64,000 bases of DNA, from the NCBI GenBank assembly GCA_934633695.1, contig CAKTYT010000008.1, positions 1 to 64,000 of the forward strand, in the 5' to 3' direction. The notes beneath the pieces were generated by a model. The model ran no database searches. It was not told where the DNA came from and saw nothing but the letters and a program-made list of their open reading frames with translations. Position numbers and translations under genes: made by a program. Source of the stretch: an uncultured Clostridia bacterium (GTDB taxonomy: Bacteria; Bacillota; Clostridia; Christensenellales; CAG-138). Positions 45,961 to 54,547 of the stretch are shown piece by piece (positions within the stretch are counted from its first letter, which is position 1; each line of letters begins with the position of its first letter).

Positions 45961-46450
45961 CTATACCTGATATGACAGAATCAATGAGCTTTCGATGATC
46001 GGCTTCATTGATTTCACGTCCGAGGAGTTTCTCGGCGACGAGAGTCGATACGTCAGCGATCTCGTCCTTAATTCCGGACTCTGCTTTTTTCTTTTCGAGT
46101 TCTGCCTGACAATTTGCACGGCGGATAATTTCTCCTGCCTTCTGCTTCGCTTCATCGATGATCTGCTCACTGCGTCTGTTTGCTCTCTCAGTTGCGGAAG
46201 TTATGACAGCATCCGCATCGGTTTTTGCAGAGGACAGTTTTTCTTCCCACTCTTGCTTAACCAAAAGCGCTGCCTGCTCTGCGGAAGAGGCTCTTTCATA
46301 CTGTTCGTCAAGCAGAGCCTTTCTTGCTTCGACAGCACGTTTTACAGGTTTATAAAGAAAACGCTTGAGAATGAGAAAAAGAATCAGAAGGTTGCAAAGG
46401 GAAATCAATATCTGCCAGATGTTGATAGATATGACATCCAAGTTTTGCAT
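45944..46450 (-). CDS. atpF: ATP synthase b subunit
   Basis: The peripheral stalk subunit has 168 residues. One N-terminal membrane helix (about 12-30) is followed by a long charged helix (KRAVEARKALLDEQYERASS onward) with Ala/Glu/Lys-rich heptads to the end. A single b gene is present, so the stalk is a homodimer. It lies 13 bases after the c gene stop. Nothing unusual is visible. Confidence 0.9.
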   Translation of the reverse strand: MQNLDVISINIWQILISLCNLLILFLILKRFLYKPVKRAVEARKALLDEQYERASSAEQAALLVKQEWEEKLSSAKTDADAVITSATERANRRSEQIIDEAKQKAGEIIRRANCQAELEKKKAESGIKDEIADVSTLVAEKLLGREINEADHRKLIDSVISGIGEQDE

Positions 46451-46463
46451 AGCTTTTTCTCCG

Positions 46464-46748
46464 TCATCCTATTGCTTGCATGAGAATACTGATGAATCTG
46501 CCGGGTGCAACGAAAATGAGCAGTACGGCGATAACGAGTGCATAAAGACCGGTTGTCTCCGCAATTGCACAACCCATCATCATCGTAGTCGTGACGTCAC
46601 CCTTGCATTCAGGTTGTCTTCCAATGGCTTCACATGCCTTTGCAACAGCGTTGCCTTCGCCGATACCGGGACCGATGCCTGCAATCATTGCGACACCTGC
46701 ACCTAAAGCACAGCACCCAAGGATGATACCGATAGCTAGTTCCAACAT
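46464..46748 (-). CDS. atpE: ATP synthase c subunit, two-carboxylate Na+-type
   Basis: The rotor-ring proteolipid has 94 residues in two helices joined by the polar loop RQPECKGD. The first helix has the glycine pattern GAGVAMIAGIGPGIGEG. The ion-binding residues can be aligned with known Na+ rings: Glu31 replaces the Gln32 of Ilyobacter, Glu64 is the essential carboxylate, and Thr65, Thr66 and Tyr69 correspond to Ser66, Thr67 and Tyr70. Two facing glutamates plus a hydroxyl residue are the two-carboxylate Na+ motif described for Fusobacterium nucleatum. I infer Na+ coupling; biochemical proof is absent. It is 16 to 20 bases from its operon neighbours. Confidence 0.9.
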   Translation of the reverse strand: MLELAIGIILGCCALGAGVAMIAGIGPGIGEGNAVAKACEAIGRQPECKGDVTTTMMMGCAIAETTGLYALVIAVLLIFVAPGRFISILMQAIG

Positions 46749-46766
46749 TTTTTTATACCTCCGAAT

Positions 46767-47687
46767 TTATTTGTTTGTAAGTTTCTTATGAGCTCTTTTT
46801 TCCTGACGTTTCATGTATGCGTCTGCCGGGAAGCCTCCTGCAATATAGAGCATGGTCAGCATGGCGAAAATAAACGCCTGAAGCAGACCGCTGAATAAAT
46901 CAAAATAGACGGACAAGACGGCAGGCAGACCAATCCGAAACAGCGGTATCCTTGAGGCAAAGCCGGGAAGCCAGCCGAAAACAAGGCTTGATAGGCTTGT
47001 AAGTGCGGCAGCAACCAGGGACGAGATAACGAGTCCGGAAAGGATATTGCCATAGTGGCGGAAAGCCATGGATACAGGAGTTGCGGCCTCGCTGATAATG
47101 TTCAACGGGAGAAGAACGGGAGCAGGATCCGCAAACCCCTTCACGTATTCAATGGGGCCACCCTTGAATTTGTAGTATGTTATCAGTATAAAGACCAGCA
47201 GCGCCCAGCCTGCCGCAATGTTGAGGTCGGAAGTCGGGGGGTAAAGCCCCAAAAGCGAACTCAGACTTGAGAAGGCTGAAAGTGCCATTATTGCAGCAAT
47301 GAACGGAGCAAATCCCGAAAAATAGCCGTTTATTCCGGCAGAGGAATTCATATTTGTTTCAACAAGCTCTTCTGTCTTTTCAACGATCCACTCACATATC
47401 AACTGACGCCGCGAACCGCCATCGATGTTGACGCCGTGAGTCATGTACAGGCAAAGAAAGAACACCGAAACGATGATCAGCCATGAGTTGACTTGAGATT
47501 CAGTTATAGGCAAATCTCCGAAAAACGGCATGGGAACGCTGAAATAAACCAATGCACCCTGAATGCTTATCCCGTCTGCTGCGGGTGTATACAGCACCTT
47601 GAGCACCATACCTGCAATCAGAGGAAGCAGAGTCAGGGCGATCAGAACAGCATCCGTTATACGGAATTGCAGACTTCTTTTTTTCAT
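46767..47687 (-). CDS. atpB: ATP synthase a subunit
   Basis: The stator subunit forms the ion half-channels next to the c ring. It has 306 residues with five to six membrane segments. The essential arginine is Arg210 in MAFRHYGNILSG. The usual Glu of the GEL motif after it is replaced (SGLVI), and PLNIISEAATPVSM precedes it. The N-terminus carries an extra membrane helix and a periplasmic loop before the conserved part. The gene follows atpI and precedes atpE. Confidence 0.9.
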   Translation of the reverse strand: MKKRSLQFRITDAVLIALTLLPLIAGMVLKVLYTPAADGISIQGALVYFSVPMPFFGDLPITESQVNSWLIIVSVFFLCLYMTHGVNIDGGSRRQLICEWIVEKTEELVETNMNSSAGINGYFSGFAPFIAAIMALSAFSSLSSLLGLYPPTSDLNIAAGWALLVFILITYYKFKGGPIEYVKGFADPAPVLLPLNIISEAATPVSMAFRHYGNILSGLVISSLVAAALTSLSSLVFGWLPGFASRIPLFRIGLPAVLSVYFDLFSGLLQAFIFAMLTMLYIAGGFPADAYMKRQEKRAHKKLTNK

Positions 47688-47720
47688 TTAAATATCACCT
47701 TCATTAAGATGGGGCGGAAT

Positions 47721-48113
47721 TCAGCTCTTTTTGCCGAACTTACCGACGAGCGGACGAAAAGCAATGGCAATTCGAGGGAAAAACAATGCAGCAATCACGG
47801 CGACAGTATCAAAACAGGGCAGAAGCACACCCAGGGCCGTGAATGCAAACAGCATAAACAGCCTTAAGCCCTGGCTCAACCGCATGGTTGTCTTGGCCTT
47901 TTGTGCATCTTCGCGAGATATTGACTGGATAGTCAGTCCCATGAGAAAGAAGTTTGCGATTGCGGTTATACCGCTCAAAAGGTTTCCGAGAAGAACTGTG
48001 TAGTTCCATTTGCCGACCAAAAGAAAGATTGCCTGCATTAGAATACTGAGTAAAAGTACGCAGAATGCGATATAGCCCGTCTCCTTCATAACGGTACGGT
48101 GGATTTTTTTCAT
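47721..48113 (-). CDS. atpI: AtpI-like membrane protein
   Basis: A four-helix membrane protein of 130 residues from the ATG at 48113, preceded by GGGAGAT. It matches the small hydrophobic protein that often heads ATP operons and helps c-ring assembly. Hydrophobic segments lie at about 14-32, 38-60, 82-104 and 108-120. The family is poorly conserved in sequence, so the name rests on topology and operon position. An upstream in-frame extension to 48185 has no start signal. Confidence 0.65.
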   Translation of the reverse strand: MKKIHRTVMKETGYIAFCVLLLSILMQAIFLLVGKWNYTVLLGNLLSGITAIANFFLMGLTIQSISREDAQKAKTTMRLSQGLRLFMLFAFTALGVLLPCFDTVAVIAALFFPRIAIAFRPLVGKFGKKS

Positions 48114-48159
48114 GCCTTTATCTCCCGATAAATCTTTTCGGCTTCGAGAGCCTACTCGT

Positions 48160-48189
48160 ATTGTAAATCTGATGTTAATGGGCATTCAA
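48160..48189 (-). promoter_or_regulatory. probable promoter of the ATP synthase operon
   Basis: On the minus strand, TTGAAT, 18 bases and TACAAT, about 45 bases before the AtpI-like start. The match is moderate. The rest of the interval to 48364 shows nothing else. Confidence 0.5.
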
Positions 48190-48364
48190 TGGGCAACAGT
48201 GCTGCGATGCCCGGTTTTTGGTTAATTTAACCCGCAGTAAACAAGCCTGTGCCTAAAACAGAATTCACTTGGTTAAAGCATTTGCATTTTTTACCGCATT
48301 CTATGCATACGGGCTGACAACTTAGCTGCATATTTTCATATGGACTGATTACAAAAATAAAGTT

Positions 48365-49201
48365 CTATATCTTTCTAAGCTGCCAGAAGGCAACGGCACT
48401 TGCGGCCGCAACGTTGAGCGAATCGACTCCGTGCGACATGGGGATCTTGACGGTGTAGTCACATGAGGCAATTGTTTCGGCAGACAGCCCCGAACCTTCG
48501 GTTCCCATTACGATTGCAAGCTTCGGTTCTGCTGTCAAATTTTCGTCATCAATGCCGATGGAATCATCTGTCAATGCCATGGCGGCAAGTTTAAAGCCCT
48601 CATTTCGCAGAGCAAGAGTCCAAGTCGGCTGAGAAGCTGAATCTTCTTTTATGTCAGATGAAAGTTTGGTCCAAGGCAATTGGAAGACGGTGCCCATACT
48701 TACGCGTATTGCTCTTCGACAAAGCGGGTCGCAGCAGGTTGAAGTGAGAATAACTCCGTCAATTCCCAAAGCAGCGGCAGAACGGAAAATCGCTCCGACA
48801 TTTGTCGAATCCACAATGCCGTCCATTATGACAAGCCTGTTCGCATTTTTGCAAACCGAGGACATTTGCGGAAGAGCGGACCTTCTCATTGCACAGAAGA
48901 CACCGCGTGTCAGCTGATAACCCGTGAGACAGGATAAGACGCTTGCATCCGCAGTGTAGACGGGAACACCCGGACAGCGTGCAATCAGCTTTGCTGCCTG
49001 CCCTTGAATGTGCTTGTGTTCAACGAGAAAAGAAAGTGCTTCATGCCCTGAGTTGAGGGCAATCTCGATGACCGTGGGACTTTCTGCAATAAAAATTCCT
49101 TTGGATGGATCAAGTTTGCTTCGAAGCTGGGGCTCCGTCATGCGTGCATATACGTCCAGCTCCGGTGTTGAGATATCGTTTATTTCGATGATGTCAGACA
49201 T
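48365..49201 (-). CDS. SpoU/TrmH-family RNA 2'-O-methyltransferase
   Basis: The enzyme methylates a ribose in rRNA or tRNA using S-adenosylmethionine. It has 278 residues. The N-terminal L30-like RNA-binding domain ends near 115. The SPOUT knot shows motif 1 DSTNVGAIFRSAAALGIDGV, motif 2 LAIVMGTEGSGLS and motif 3 IPMSHGVDSLNVAAASAV. The target RNA cannot be predicted. It has its own promoter at 49236-49264 and AAAGGAG before the ATG. It is a single-gene unit between the ATP operon and rpoD. Confidence 0.85.
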   Translation of the reverse strand: MSDIIEINDISTPELDVYARMTEPQLRSKLDPSKGIFIAESPTVIEIALNSGHEALSFLVEHKHIQGQAAKLIARCPGVPVYTADASVLSCLTGYQLTRGVFCAMRRSALPQMSSVCKNANRLVIMDGIVDSTNVGAIFRSAAALGIDGVILTSTCCDPLCRRAIRVSMGTVFQLPWTKLSSDIKEDSASQPTWTLALRNEGFKLAAMALTDDSIGIDDENLTAEPKLAIVMGTEGSGLSAETIASCDYTVKIPMSHGVDSLNVAAASAVAFWQLRKI

Positions 49202-49235
49202 CGGTTTCTCCTTTGCTTGCTATTGCGGTGCGTTC

Positions 49236-49264
49236 ATTATACCACGGAGCAGACGAAGTTTCAA
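49236..49264 (-). promoter_or_regulatory. promoter of the SpoU methyltransferase gene
   Basis: On the minus strand, TTGAAA, 17 bases and TATAAT, 35 bases before the ATG. Confidence 0.75.
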
Positions 49265-49402
49265 AAAGAAAAGTGAACTCAGTCAATACTGAATGTCTTA
49301 AAGCTATAAAAAGAGCGTTGGATAAGTTGAAATGCGAAGCTCACGTTGGCGGATGCCAATGAGGTAAAGTGGTGATAAATGGTTGAAAATCAGTTAGTAA
49401 TA

Positions 49403-49446
49403 CAAAAGCGAACCGCTGCATGAGCTGACTTCTCCTGCGGCGGTTC
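49403..49446 (-). terminator. terminator after rpoD
   Basis: GAACCGCTGC and GCGGCGGTTC can pair over ten positions with one wobble. On the minus strand they are followed by CTTTTG, directly after the rpoD stop. The T run is short, so termination may be partial. Confidence 0.55.
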
Positions 49447-49452
49447 CTCTTA

Positions 49453-50538
49453 TCAGTCAATATAATCCTTGAGCTTTTTGCTCCTGCTGGGATGTTTGAG
49501 CTTTCTCAAAGCTTTTGCTTCAATTTGACGAATACGCTCCCGAGTGACGTTAAATTCCTTGCCGACATCTTCGAGTGTACGGGTTTTGCCGTCGTCAAGC
49601 CCGAATCTCAGGCGAAGAACTTTTTCTTCACGGGGAGTGAGCGTACTGAGTACATCGTTAAGCTGCTTTTTGAGCATTGCGTAGGTTGCCATGCTGTCGG
49701 GGGCGGGGGCATCGTCATCCGGAATGAAATCCCCAAGATGGCTGTCCTCTTCTTCCCCGATGGGTGTTTCGAGTGAAACGGGTTCCTGAGCGATTTTAAT
49801 GATTTCGCGGACCTTTTCTTCGCTCAAATTCATTTCCTTTGCAATTTCATCGGGACGAGGCTCTCTTCCAAGCTCCTGAAGAAGCTGGCGGTTGACTCTG
49901 ACAAGTTTATTGATGGTTTCAACCATGTGAACGGGTATACGAATCGTTCTCGCCTGATCGGCAATTGCACGAGTGATCGCCTGACGGATCCACCATGTCG
50001 CATAAGTTGAAAATTTGTAACCTTTTTGATAATCAAATTTGTCGACAGCCTTGATAAGACCGAGGTTGCCTTCCTGGATCAGGTCGAGGAACTGCATTCC
50101 CCGGCCGACATATCTCTTCGCAACGCTGACAACAAGTCTGAGATTTGCTTCCGCCAACTCCTGCTTTGCCGATTCATCACCGTCTGCCATACGCTTGGCA
50201 ATTTCCTTCTCTTGCTCGATTGTGAGGAGGGGAACTCTGCCAATTTCTTTGAGATACATCCTTACAGGGTCGTCCATTGCAACGCCGTCCGCTGCAAGGT
50301 AGGCAGGACCAACATCGCTAACATCTTCGTTTGCGGCTTCGCCGCTGTCAACCTCCTCGACGACATCGATGTCGGCATTTTCAAAGCTGTCGAAAACACC
50401 TTCCATTTGGTCGAGGTCGAGCACATCGTTGCCGAGAGTGTCGATGACCTCACGATAGGTTATTGCTCCCTTTTCCTTTCCGTGGTTGATAAGAGCATCA
50501 ACCTTGTCCATCGTTAAGCTTTTTTCGTCCATTTCCAT
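49453..50538 (-). CDS. rpoD: primary RNA polymerase sigma factor
   Basis: The housekeeping sigma factor directs RNA polymerase to TTGACA/TATAAT promoters. It has 361 residues, short as in Clostridia (no large insert in region 1). Region 1.2 is DPVRMYLKEIGRVPLLT, region 2.3-2.4 is FDYQKGYKFSTYATWWIRQAI, region 3 follows, and region 4.2 ends with TRERIRQIEAKALRKLKHPS. AGGAGG overlaps the dnaG stop TAG, so translation of the two is coupled. It follows dnaG by 13 bases. Confidence 0.95.
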   Translation of the reverse strand: MEMDEKSLTMDKVDALINHGKEKGAITYREVIDTLGNDVLDLDQMEGVFDSFENADIDVVEEVDSGEAANEDVSDVGPAYLAADGVAMDDPVRMYLKEIGRVPLLTIEQEKEIAKRMADGDESAKQELAEANLRLVVSVAKRYVGRGMQFLDLIQEGNLGLIKAVDKFDYQKGYKFSTYATWWIRQAITRAIADQARTIRIPVHMVETINKLVRVNRQLLQELGREPRPDEIAKEMNLSEEKVREIIKIAQEPVSLETPIGEEEDSHLGDFIPDDDAPAPDSMATYAMLKKQLNDVLSTLTPREEKVLRLRFGLDDGKTRTLEDVGKEFNVTRERIRQIEAKALRKLKHPSRSKKLKDYID

Positions 50539-50551
50539 GTTGCTTTGCCTC

Positions 50552-52321
50552 CTAAAAGTTTTTCTGCCTCTTTTTCAGAAGCTCCATCTGCTCACGGAGC
50601 AGTGCGGCTCTGTTCTGAGGATCTTTCTCATTCGCAATGGATTCGGATAAGCAGCGAATCCGTTCTTCCGTTCTGTTCTTTATTATAAAGCCGATGCAAT
50701 CCTTTGCGGTTTCAATCGGCTGTAAAAGCTCTTCTGACAATGAAATTGCGGCCCCGGGAAGCTCACTTCGCTCGCTGTTAAGCTCTGCGATCATCAATTT
50801 ATAATCAATCGTCTGACAGTGTTCGTATTTATCTACAATCTGCTTTGCAAATTCTGCATCGCAAGCTGAAGAGAACAAGTCAAATGAGAAGCCGTCAAGA
50901 CGAATTATCTGCAATGCATCGCTCCTTGAAACCATGAGACAGGCAAGCAGCATTTGTTCTGATTTTTTGATCTCATCAAACCGTTTCATACGTCGAAAGC
51001 CTGCCTTTACGGTATGCGTTTCGTTCGACGGAGCAATTTCGTTTCCGCATTGTTTCCGTATTGTTGCTATGTCGATACCACTGCATTCCGAAACAACTTT
51101 AAAATGCATCTCGCGTTCTACCGGTTCAAGCGATGCAAGAAATTTGCAGGCCTCAGCCGCATACCGTCCCCTTTCTTCAGGGGAGCTGAAGTTGTACTGC
51201 GATCGGATGAATTCGAGCTTGAATTGGGCGGCTGAAAGGGAAGAATCCTTGAGCTTCAAGAAGGCTTCCGAACCGCAGCTGCGGACAAATTCGTCAGGAT
51301 CCATGCCGCCGGGTATGACTATGACCCTGGCTTCAACATGGTTTTCACTGAGCACGTCAATCCCCCGCAGCATTGCTTTCTGCCCGGCACTGTCGCCGTC
51401 ATATGCATACATGACCTTTGGGGCAAACCTGCTCATCAGCCTTGCCTGCTGCCCGGTGAGAGCGGTTCCCAAAGAGGCAACAGCATTGTCTATACCGGCC
51501 TGATGAAGGCTGATAACGTCCATGTAACCTTCGACAATAATCAAGTCACTAAGTTTGCGTCCCTTCATGAGGTTTATTCCATAGACGTTATGACGCTTAT
51601 TGTAGACGAGAGTATCGCCGGTGTTCATGTATTTTGCACCGTCTTCTCCACTGAGAATGCGTCCTCCAAAGGCGATTACTGCTCCGTTTGCCGCAATGAC
51701 GGGGAACATGAGCCTGTTGCGGAAAAAATCGAAGGTTGCATCGGGATCCTTTCGTCCTTTGACACACAGCCCCGCTTCGATAAGCTCGTCCCTTTTATAA
51801 CCGAGACTCGTCATGTGTCTGAACAAGCTGTCCCACTCCTTTGGTGAGTAACCGAGTCCGAATTTCGTTGCAATCTTGCCGCCAATACCCCTGTTCAAAA
51901 GATACTGCCTTGCCGTTGCCCCCGCTTCACTCATCAGCATGGAACGAAAAAACCTTGCAGCATCCTTGTTTGCAGCATATATCCTATCTCGCTTTGCCTT
52001 CTGCTCACGGAGGCCGGCATCGTTAACTTCATCGGGCAGATCCATGCCGGCTCGTTGGGCAAGGTATTTTACAGCATCGATATATGGGAGGTTTTCCGCC
52101 TGCATGACGAACTGAATAACGCTTCCGCCAGCCTTACAGCTGAAACAGTGAAACAGCTGTTTGTCGGGGGAAACGCTGAAGGAGGGATCCCTCTCGGGAT
52201 GGAAGGGACAGAGCCCCCACATTCTTCCTCCTTTAGGCTTCAGTCGTGTGTACTCCGATACGACAGAAACAATATCGTTCCGGCTCATAAGTTCGTTCAT
52301 CCATGTTTCGGGAAATGCCAA
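50552..52321 (-). CDS. dnaG: DNA primase
   Basis: The primase makes RNA primers at the replication fork. From a TTG at 52321 it has 589 residues. GAGGT lies seven bases upstream, and the -10 of a promoter lies at 52347-52352, so the longer frame to 52372 would begin upstream of the transcript. The CHC2 zinc site reads LCPFHPERDPSF and HCFSCKAGG. The TOPRIM centre shows VEGYMDVISLHQAG and YAYDGDSAGQKA. The C-terminal DnaB-interaction part is less conserved. The stop codon is TAG, which shows that TAG is a normal stop in this genome. It is transcribed with rpoD. Confidence 0.95.
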   Translation of the reverse strand: MAFPETWMNELMSRNDIVSVVSEYTRLKPKGGRMWGLCPFHPERDPSFSVSPDKQLFHCFSCKAGGSVIQFVMQAENLPYIDAVKYLAQRAGMDLPDEVNDAGLREQKAKRDRIYAANKDAARFFRSMLMSEAGATARQYLLNRGIGGKIATKFGLGYSPKEWDSLFRHMTSLGYKRDELIEAGLCVKGRKDPDATFDFFRNRLMFPVIAANGAVIAFGGRILSGEDGAKYMNTGDTLVYNKRHNVYGINLMKGRKLSDLIIVEGYMDVISLHQAGIDNAVASLGTALTGQQARLMSRFAPKVMYAYDGDSAGQKAMLRGIDVLSENHVEARVIVIPGGMDPDEFVRSCGSEAFLKLKDSSLSAAQFKLEFIRSQYNFSSPEERGRYAAEACKFLASLEPVEREMHFKVVSECSGIDIATIRKQCGNEIAPSNETHTVKAGFRRMKRFDEIKKSEQMLLACLMVSRSDALQIIRLDGFSFDLFSSACDAEFAKQIVDKYEHCQTIDYKLMIAELNSERSELPGAAISLSEELLQPIETAKDCIGFIIKNRTEERIRCLSESIANEKDPQNRAALLREQMELLKKRQKNF

Positions 52322-52346
52322 TTCGGAAACCTCACAGTTCACACAG

Positions 52347-52376
52347 ATTATACCCTTGTTATTCGAGGTCAATTAA
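52347..52376 (-). promoter_or_regulatory. promoter of dnaG-rpoD
   Basis: On the minus strand, TTAATT, 18 bases and TATAAT. Transcription would begin near 52340, about 20 bases before the TTG start. Confidence 0.55.
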
Positions 52377-52466
52377 CATTTTCCTGCAAACAAATCAGTC
52401 TTTTTTCTGAATTTTCAGCTGTTTCGCGACTTTTTTCGATTTTTTTTGCAAATCACATCAGGATTA

Positions 52467-52898
52467 TCAGATGATTATTCCCAGAGTAAGACCGTTGCTT
52501 TCGTCCATGTATTCCATCCAGCTGTTGAGCCCTGTAATGCATTCTATGTATGCATTTTTGTCACCGTCCGCTCCGAGCAGACGAAACTGCTTCGAGAAGC
52601 GTATAAATTCAGTTATATCTCTGTGATTGGCAAAGTATTCGAGCTTTGGTTCGGCATCTTCAATTACCTGTCGGATCTGTTTGCTCAACTCACTGACTCC
52701 ATCAAAGTCCTCTGCCTGAATGAGTTCGGTTGCCCTGTCGAGGAGAGGCATAAGATCATGCCGCAGATTATGGAGCAGCACTCTTGAACTTACTACTGAA
52801 ACAATTACAATGAGCAAAGCGAGTGACATTCCGACAAAACTTACGATCTCCTGAGTTCGGAGTTTCTTATAACCTTTTTGTTTCATTAATGACGTCAT
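52467..52898 (-). CDS. DUF4363 family protein
   Basis: A membrane-anchored protein of 143 residues. One N-terminal helix (about 20-40) is followed by a helical domain with the ELIQAEDFDGVSELSKQI and NAYIECITGLNSWMEYM patterns of DUF4363. The function is unknown. Family members are usually encoded next to DUF421 (YetF) proteins, as here. The two genes overlap by four bases (ATGA), so the proteins probably act together at the membrane. Confidence 0.75.
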   Translation of the reverse strand: MTSLMKQKGYKKLRTQEIVSFVGMSLALLIVIVSVVSSRVLLHNLRHDLMPLLDRATELIQAEDFDGVSELSKQIRQVIEDAEPKLEYFANHRDITEFIRFSKQFRLLGADGDKNAYIECITGLNSWMEYMDESNGLTLGIII

Positions 52899-53629
52899 AA
52901 TTTTTTACCAACATACCCTTCCAGCTTATAATAATGAGTATTGACTTGCCTTGACCGCCGCTGCTTATCCTGAACTTGCAGCATGCCCGCAGAATCCAGT
53001 GAAGCGAAGAGGCATTGTTTAAAGGACTCGTATCCCATGCCCCGGAGGATGCTCAAAAAACCCTTCTCATCAAGTCCGGCGGCAGAAACAGCATCGGGGT
53101 GAAGTTTTCCGTCGGTAATCAGCAGAAGTGCCGGTCTTGCGTAGTCGGATTCAAGCTTTAGCATTTCGTTCGTCGGTTGTTGAAACGGACCTTTCGGAAG
53201 GACGCTCAGACTGCCGTTCGTTTCGAGAATGGCATATTCAACCTGTGAGAACGAAAAAATATCTTTGACACGAAGCTGCTCGGAAAGGTCATTGAGGGTA
53301 TAGTTTGCAGCACGCATGACATCCTCGCGAACCGTTCCGTTTGAAATAATAACGAGTGGATTGCCGCAGATAAGACGGCGAACTCCTTCGCTTTTGAGCG
53401 AGGAGAACGAAACGATACGCTGCAAAAGGAACAATGCAATTATCGGGATGATCCCGTAAAGCAGCGGTATCGAAGGGTCGGAAACGGGTTCAGAGGCGAG
53501 GTTTGCAATCAGCAGCGTTACGGCAAGGTCGAACGGCTGCATATCGCTGAGCTGTCGCTTGCCCATAAGACGCATGACAACGAACATTGCAATATAGAGT
53601 ATTAAGGTTCTGATAAACAGAGTAAGCAT
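52895..53629 (-). CDS. DUF421 (YetF-like) membrane protein
   Basis: This protein of 244 residues has three N-terminal helices (about 5-22, 35-52 and 57-75), two of them flanking MRLMGKRQLSDMQPFDLAVTLLIANLASEPV. A cytoplasmic beta domain follows with YTLNDLSEQLRVKDIFSFSQVEYAILETNGSLSV-type residues. This is the full YetF pattern. In Bacillus such proteins are linked to sporulation and spore envelope functions, but the general role is unclear. It is the first gene of a two-gene unit with DUF4363, divergent from the NUDIX gene. Confidence 0.85.
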   Translation of the reverse strand: MLTLFIRTLILYIAMFVVMRLMGKRQLSDMQPFDLAVTLLIANLASEPVSDPSIPLLYGIIPIIALFLLQRIVSFSSLKSEGVRRLICGNPLVIISNGTVREDVMRAANYTLNDLSEQLRVKDIFSFSQVEYAILETNGSLSVLPKGPFQQPTNEMLKLESDYARPALLLITDGKLHPDAVSAAGLDEKGFLSILRGMGYESFKQCLFASLDSAGMLQVQDKQRRSRQVNTHYYKLEGYVGKKL

Positions 53630-53705
53630 GTCGGTTCCCCTTTTTATTCAAATTATCGCTAAAAGTTTGCCCGTGTTTCCTTAGGAAAATACATCAGGCG
53701 TCGGG

Positions 53706-53734
53706 TTGACTTCAAATAGCGAGAGTGCTAAAAT
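53706..53734 (+). promoter_or_regulatory. promoter of the NUDIX gene
   Basis: TTGACT, 17 bases and TGcTAAAAT, followed by GGGAGG before the ATG at 53761. Confidence 0.75.
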
Positions 53735-53760
53735 GAAATCGATGTATTTGGGAGGTTTTT

Positions 53761-54219
53761 ATGGAAAGAACAGAAGCTTGCGTTTTAACAAATATGGTAA
53801 TGATATACGATAAGAAAAGAGATATGGTGCTAGTTCAAAACAGAAGGAAAGCTTGGAGCGGACTGTGTTTTCCGGGCGGACATGTTGAACCGGGTGAATC
53901 ATTTGTAAATTCTGCAAAACGTGAGGTCTTTGAAGAAACCGGACTGCAAATTGACGATGTGCGTCTATGCGGAATCAAGCAATTTCCGGCGGAAAACGGT
54001 GCTTACCGTTATATTGTACTTTTCTTTAAATCTGAGTCGTTCAGTGGTGAGCTGAAATCATCCGATGAGGGCGAGGTATTCTTTCTTCATATCGACGAAA
54101 TAAAAAAATATCCTCTTTCGGACAATTTTGAAACCATGCTTGAGGTTTTTTTGAATGATAACCTCTCTGAAAACTATTGGTGGCTCGAAAACGGTGAGTG
54201 GAAAGGCGAAAATTTATAA
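53761..54219 (+). CDS. NUDIX hydrolase, 8-oxo-dGTP diphosphatase-like
   Basis: The enzyme hydrolyses a nucleoside diphosphate linked to another group, probably cleansing oxidised or excess nucleotides. It has 152 residues. The NUDIX box at residues 39-62 follows the GX5EX7REUXEEXGU rule exactly (GGHVEPGESFV, then SAKREVFEETGL). The N-terminal TNMVMIYDKKRDMVLVQNRR strand pair is like YtkD/MutT-type proteins. The substrate is not predictable. It stands alone with its own promoter. No terminator hairpin was seen after it. Confidence 0.85.
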   Translation: MERTEACVLTNMVMIYDKKRDMVLVQNRRKAWSGLCFPGGHVEPGESFVNSAKREVFEETGLQIDDVRLCGIKQFPAENGAYRYIVLFFKSESFSGELKSSDEGEVFFLHIDEIKKYPLSDNFETMLEVFLNDNLSENYWWLENGEWKGENL

Positions 54220-54269
54220 AATGAACGGTCATGCAGAGTTTGTCAGCTCAGTATGACCGCTTTATTGAT

Positions 54270-54521
54270 TCAACCTTGAAGTCCGTTTTCCTGCCGCTCC
54301 ATGTTTTCAACGACAATATCGTAGATATCACCCAGAGAAGAGCAGTACTCAAGCAGCTTCCATGGTTCATTGGTGTGGAAATGGATTTTTATCAAGTTTT
54401 CGTCACCAACGGCAAGCAGACAATCGCCCTTGAGATTAGCAGTGATGAAATCGTTAATAGCATCTTCGTCAAGGTTGCTGCCTTCGATCAGCAACTGGGT
54501 ATCAAATTTAAATTCAAGCAT
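54270..54521 (-). CDS. stand-alone FakA/YloV C-terminal-like domain protein
   Basis: An 83-residue protein resembling the last domain of YloV/FakA (fatty-acid kinase A): KFDTQLLIEGSNLDEDAIN, then GDCLLAVGDENLIKIHFHTN and LGDIYDIVVENM. In the parent protein this follows the DAK2-type kinase domain; here it is alone. Such short proteins are widespread in Clostridia and labelled kinase to dihydroxyacetone kinase, with no known reaction. AGGAGG precedes the start at 54521. It is the last gene of the ychF-amylase group. Confidence 0.75.
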   Translation of the reverse strand: MLEFKFDTQLLIEGSNLDEDAINDFITANLKGDCLLAVGDENLIKIHFHTNEPWKLLEYCSSLGDIYDIVVENMERQENGLQG

Positions 54522-54547
54522 AGCATCCTCCTTGAAATTATATACAA

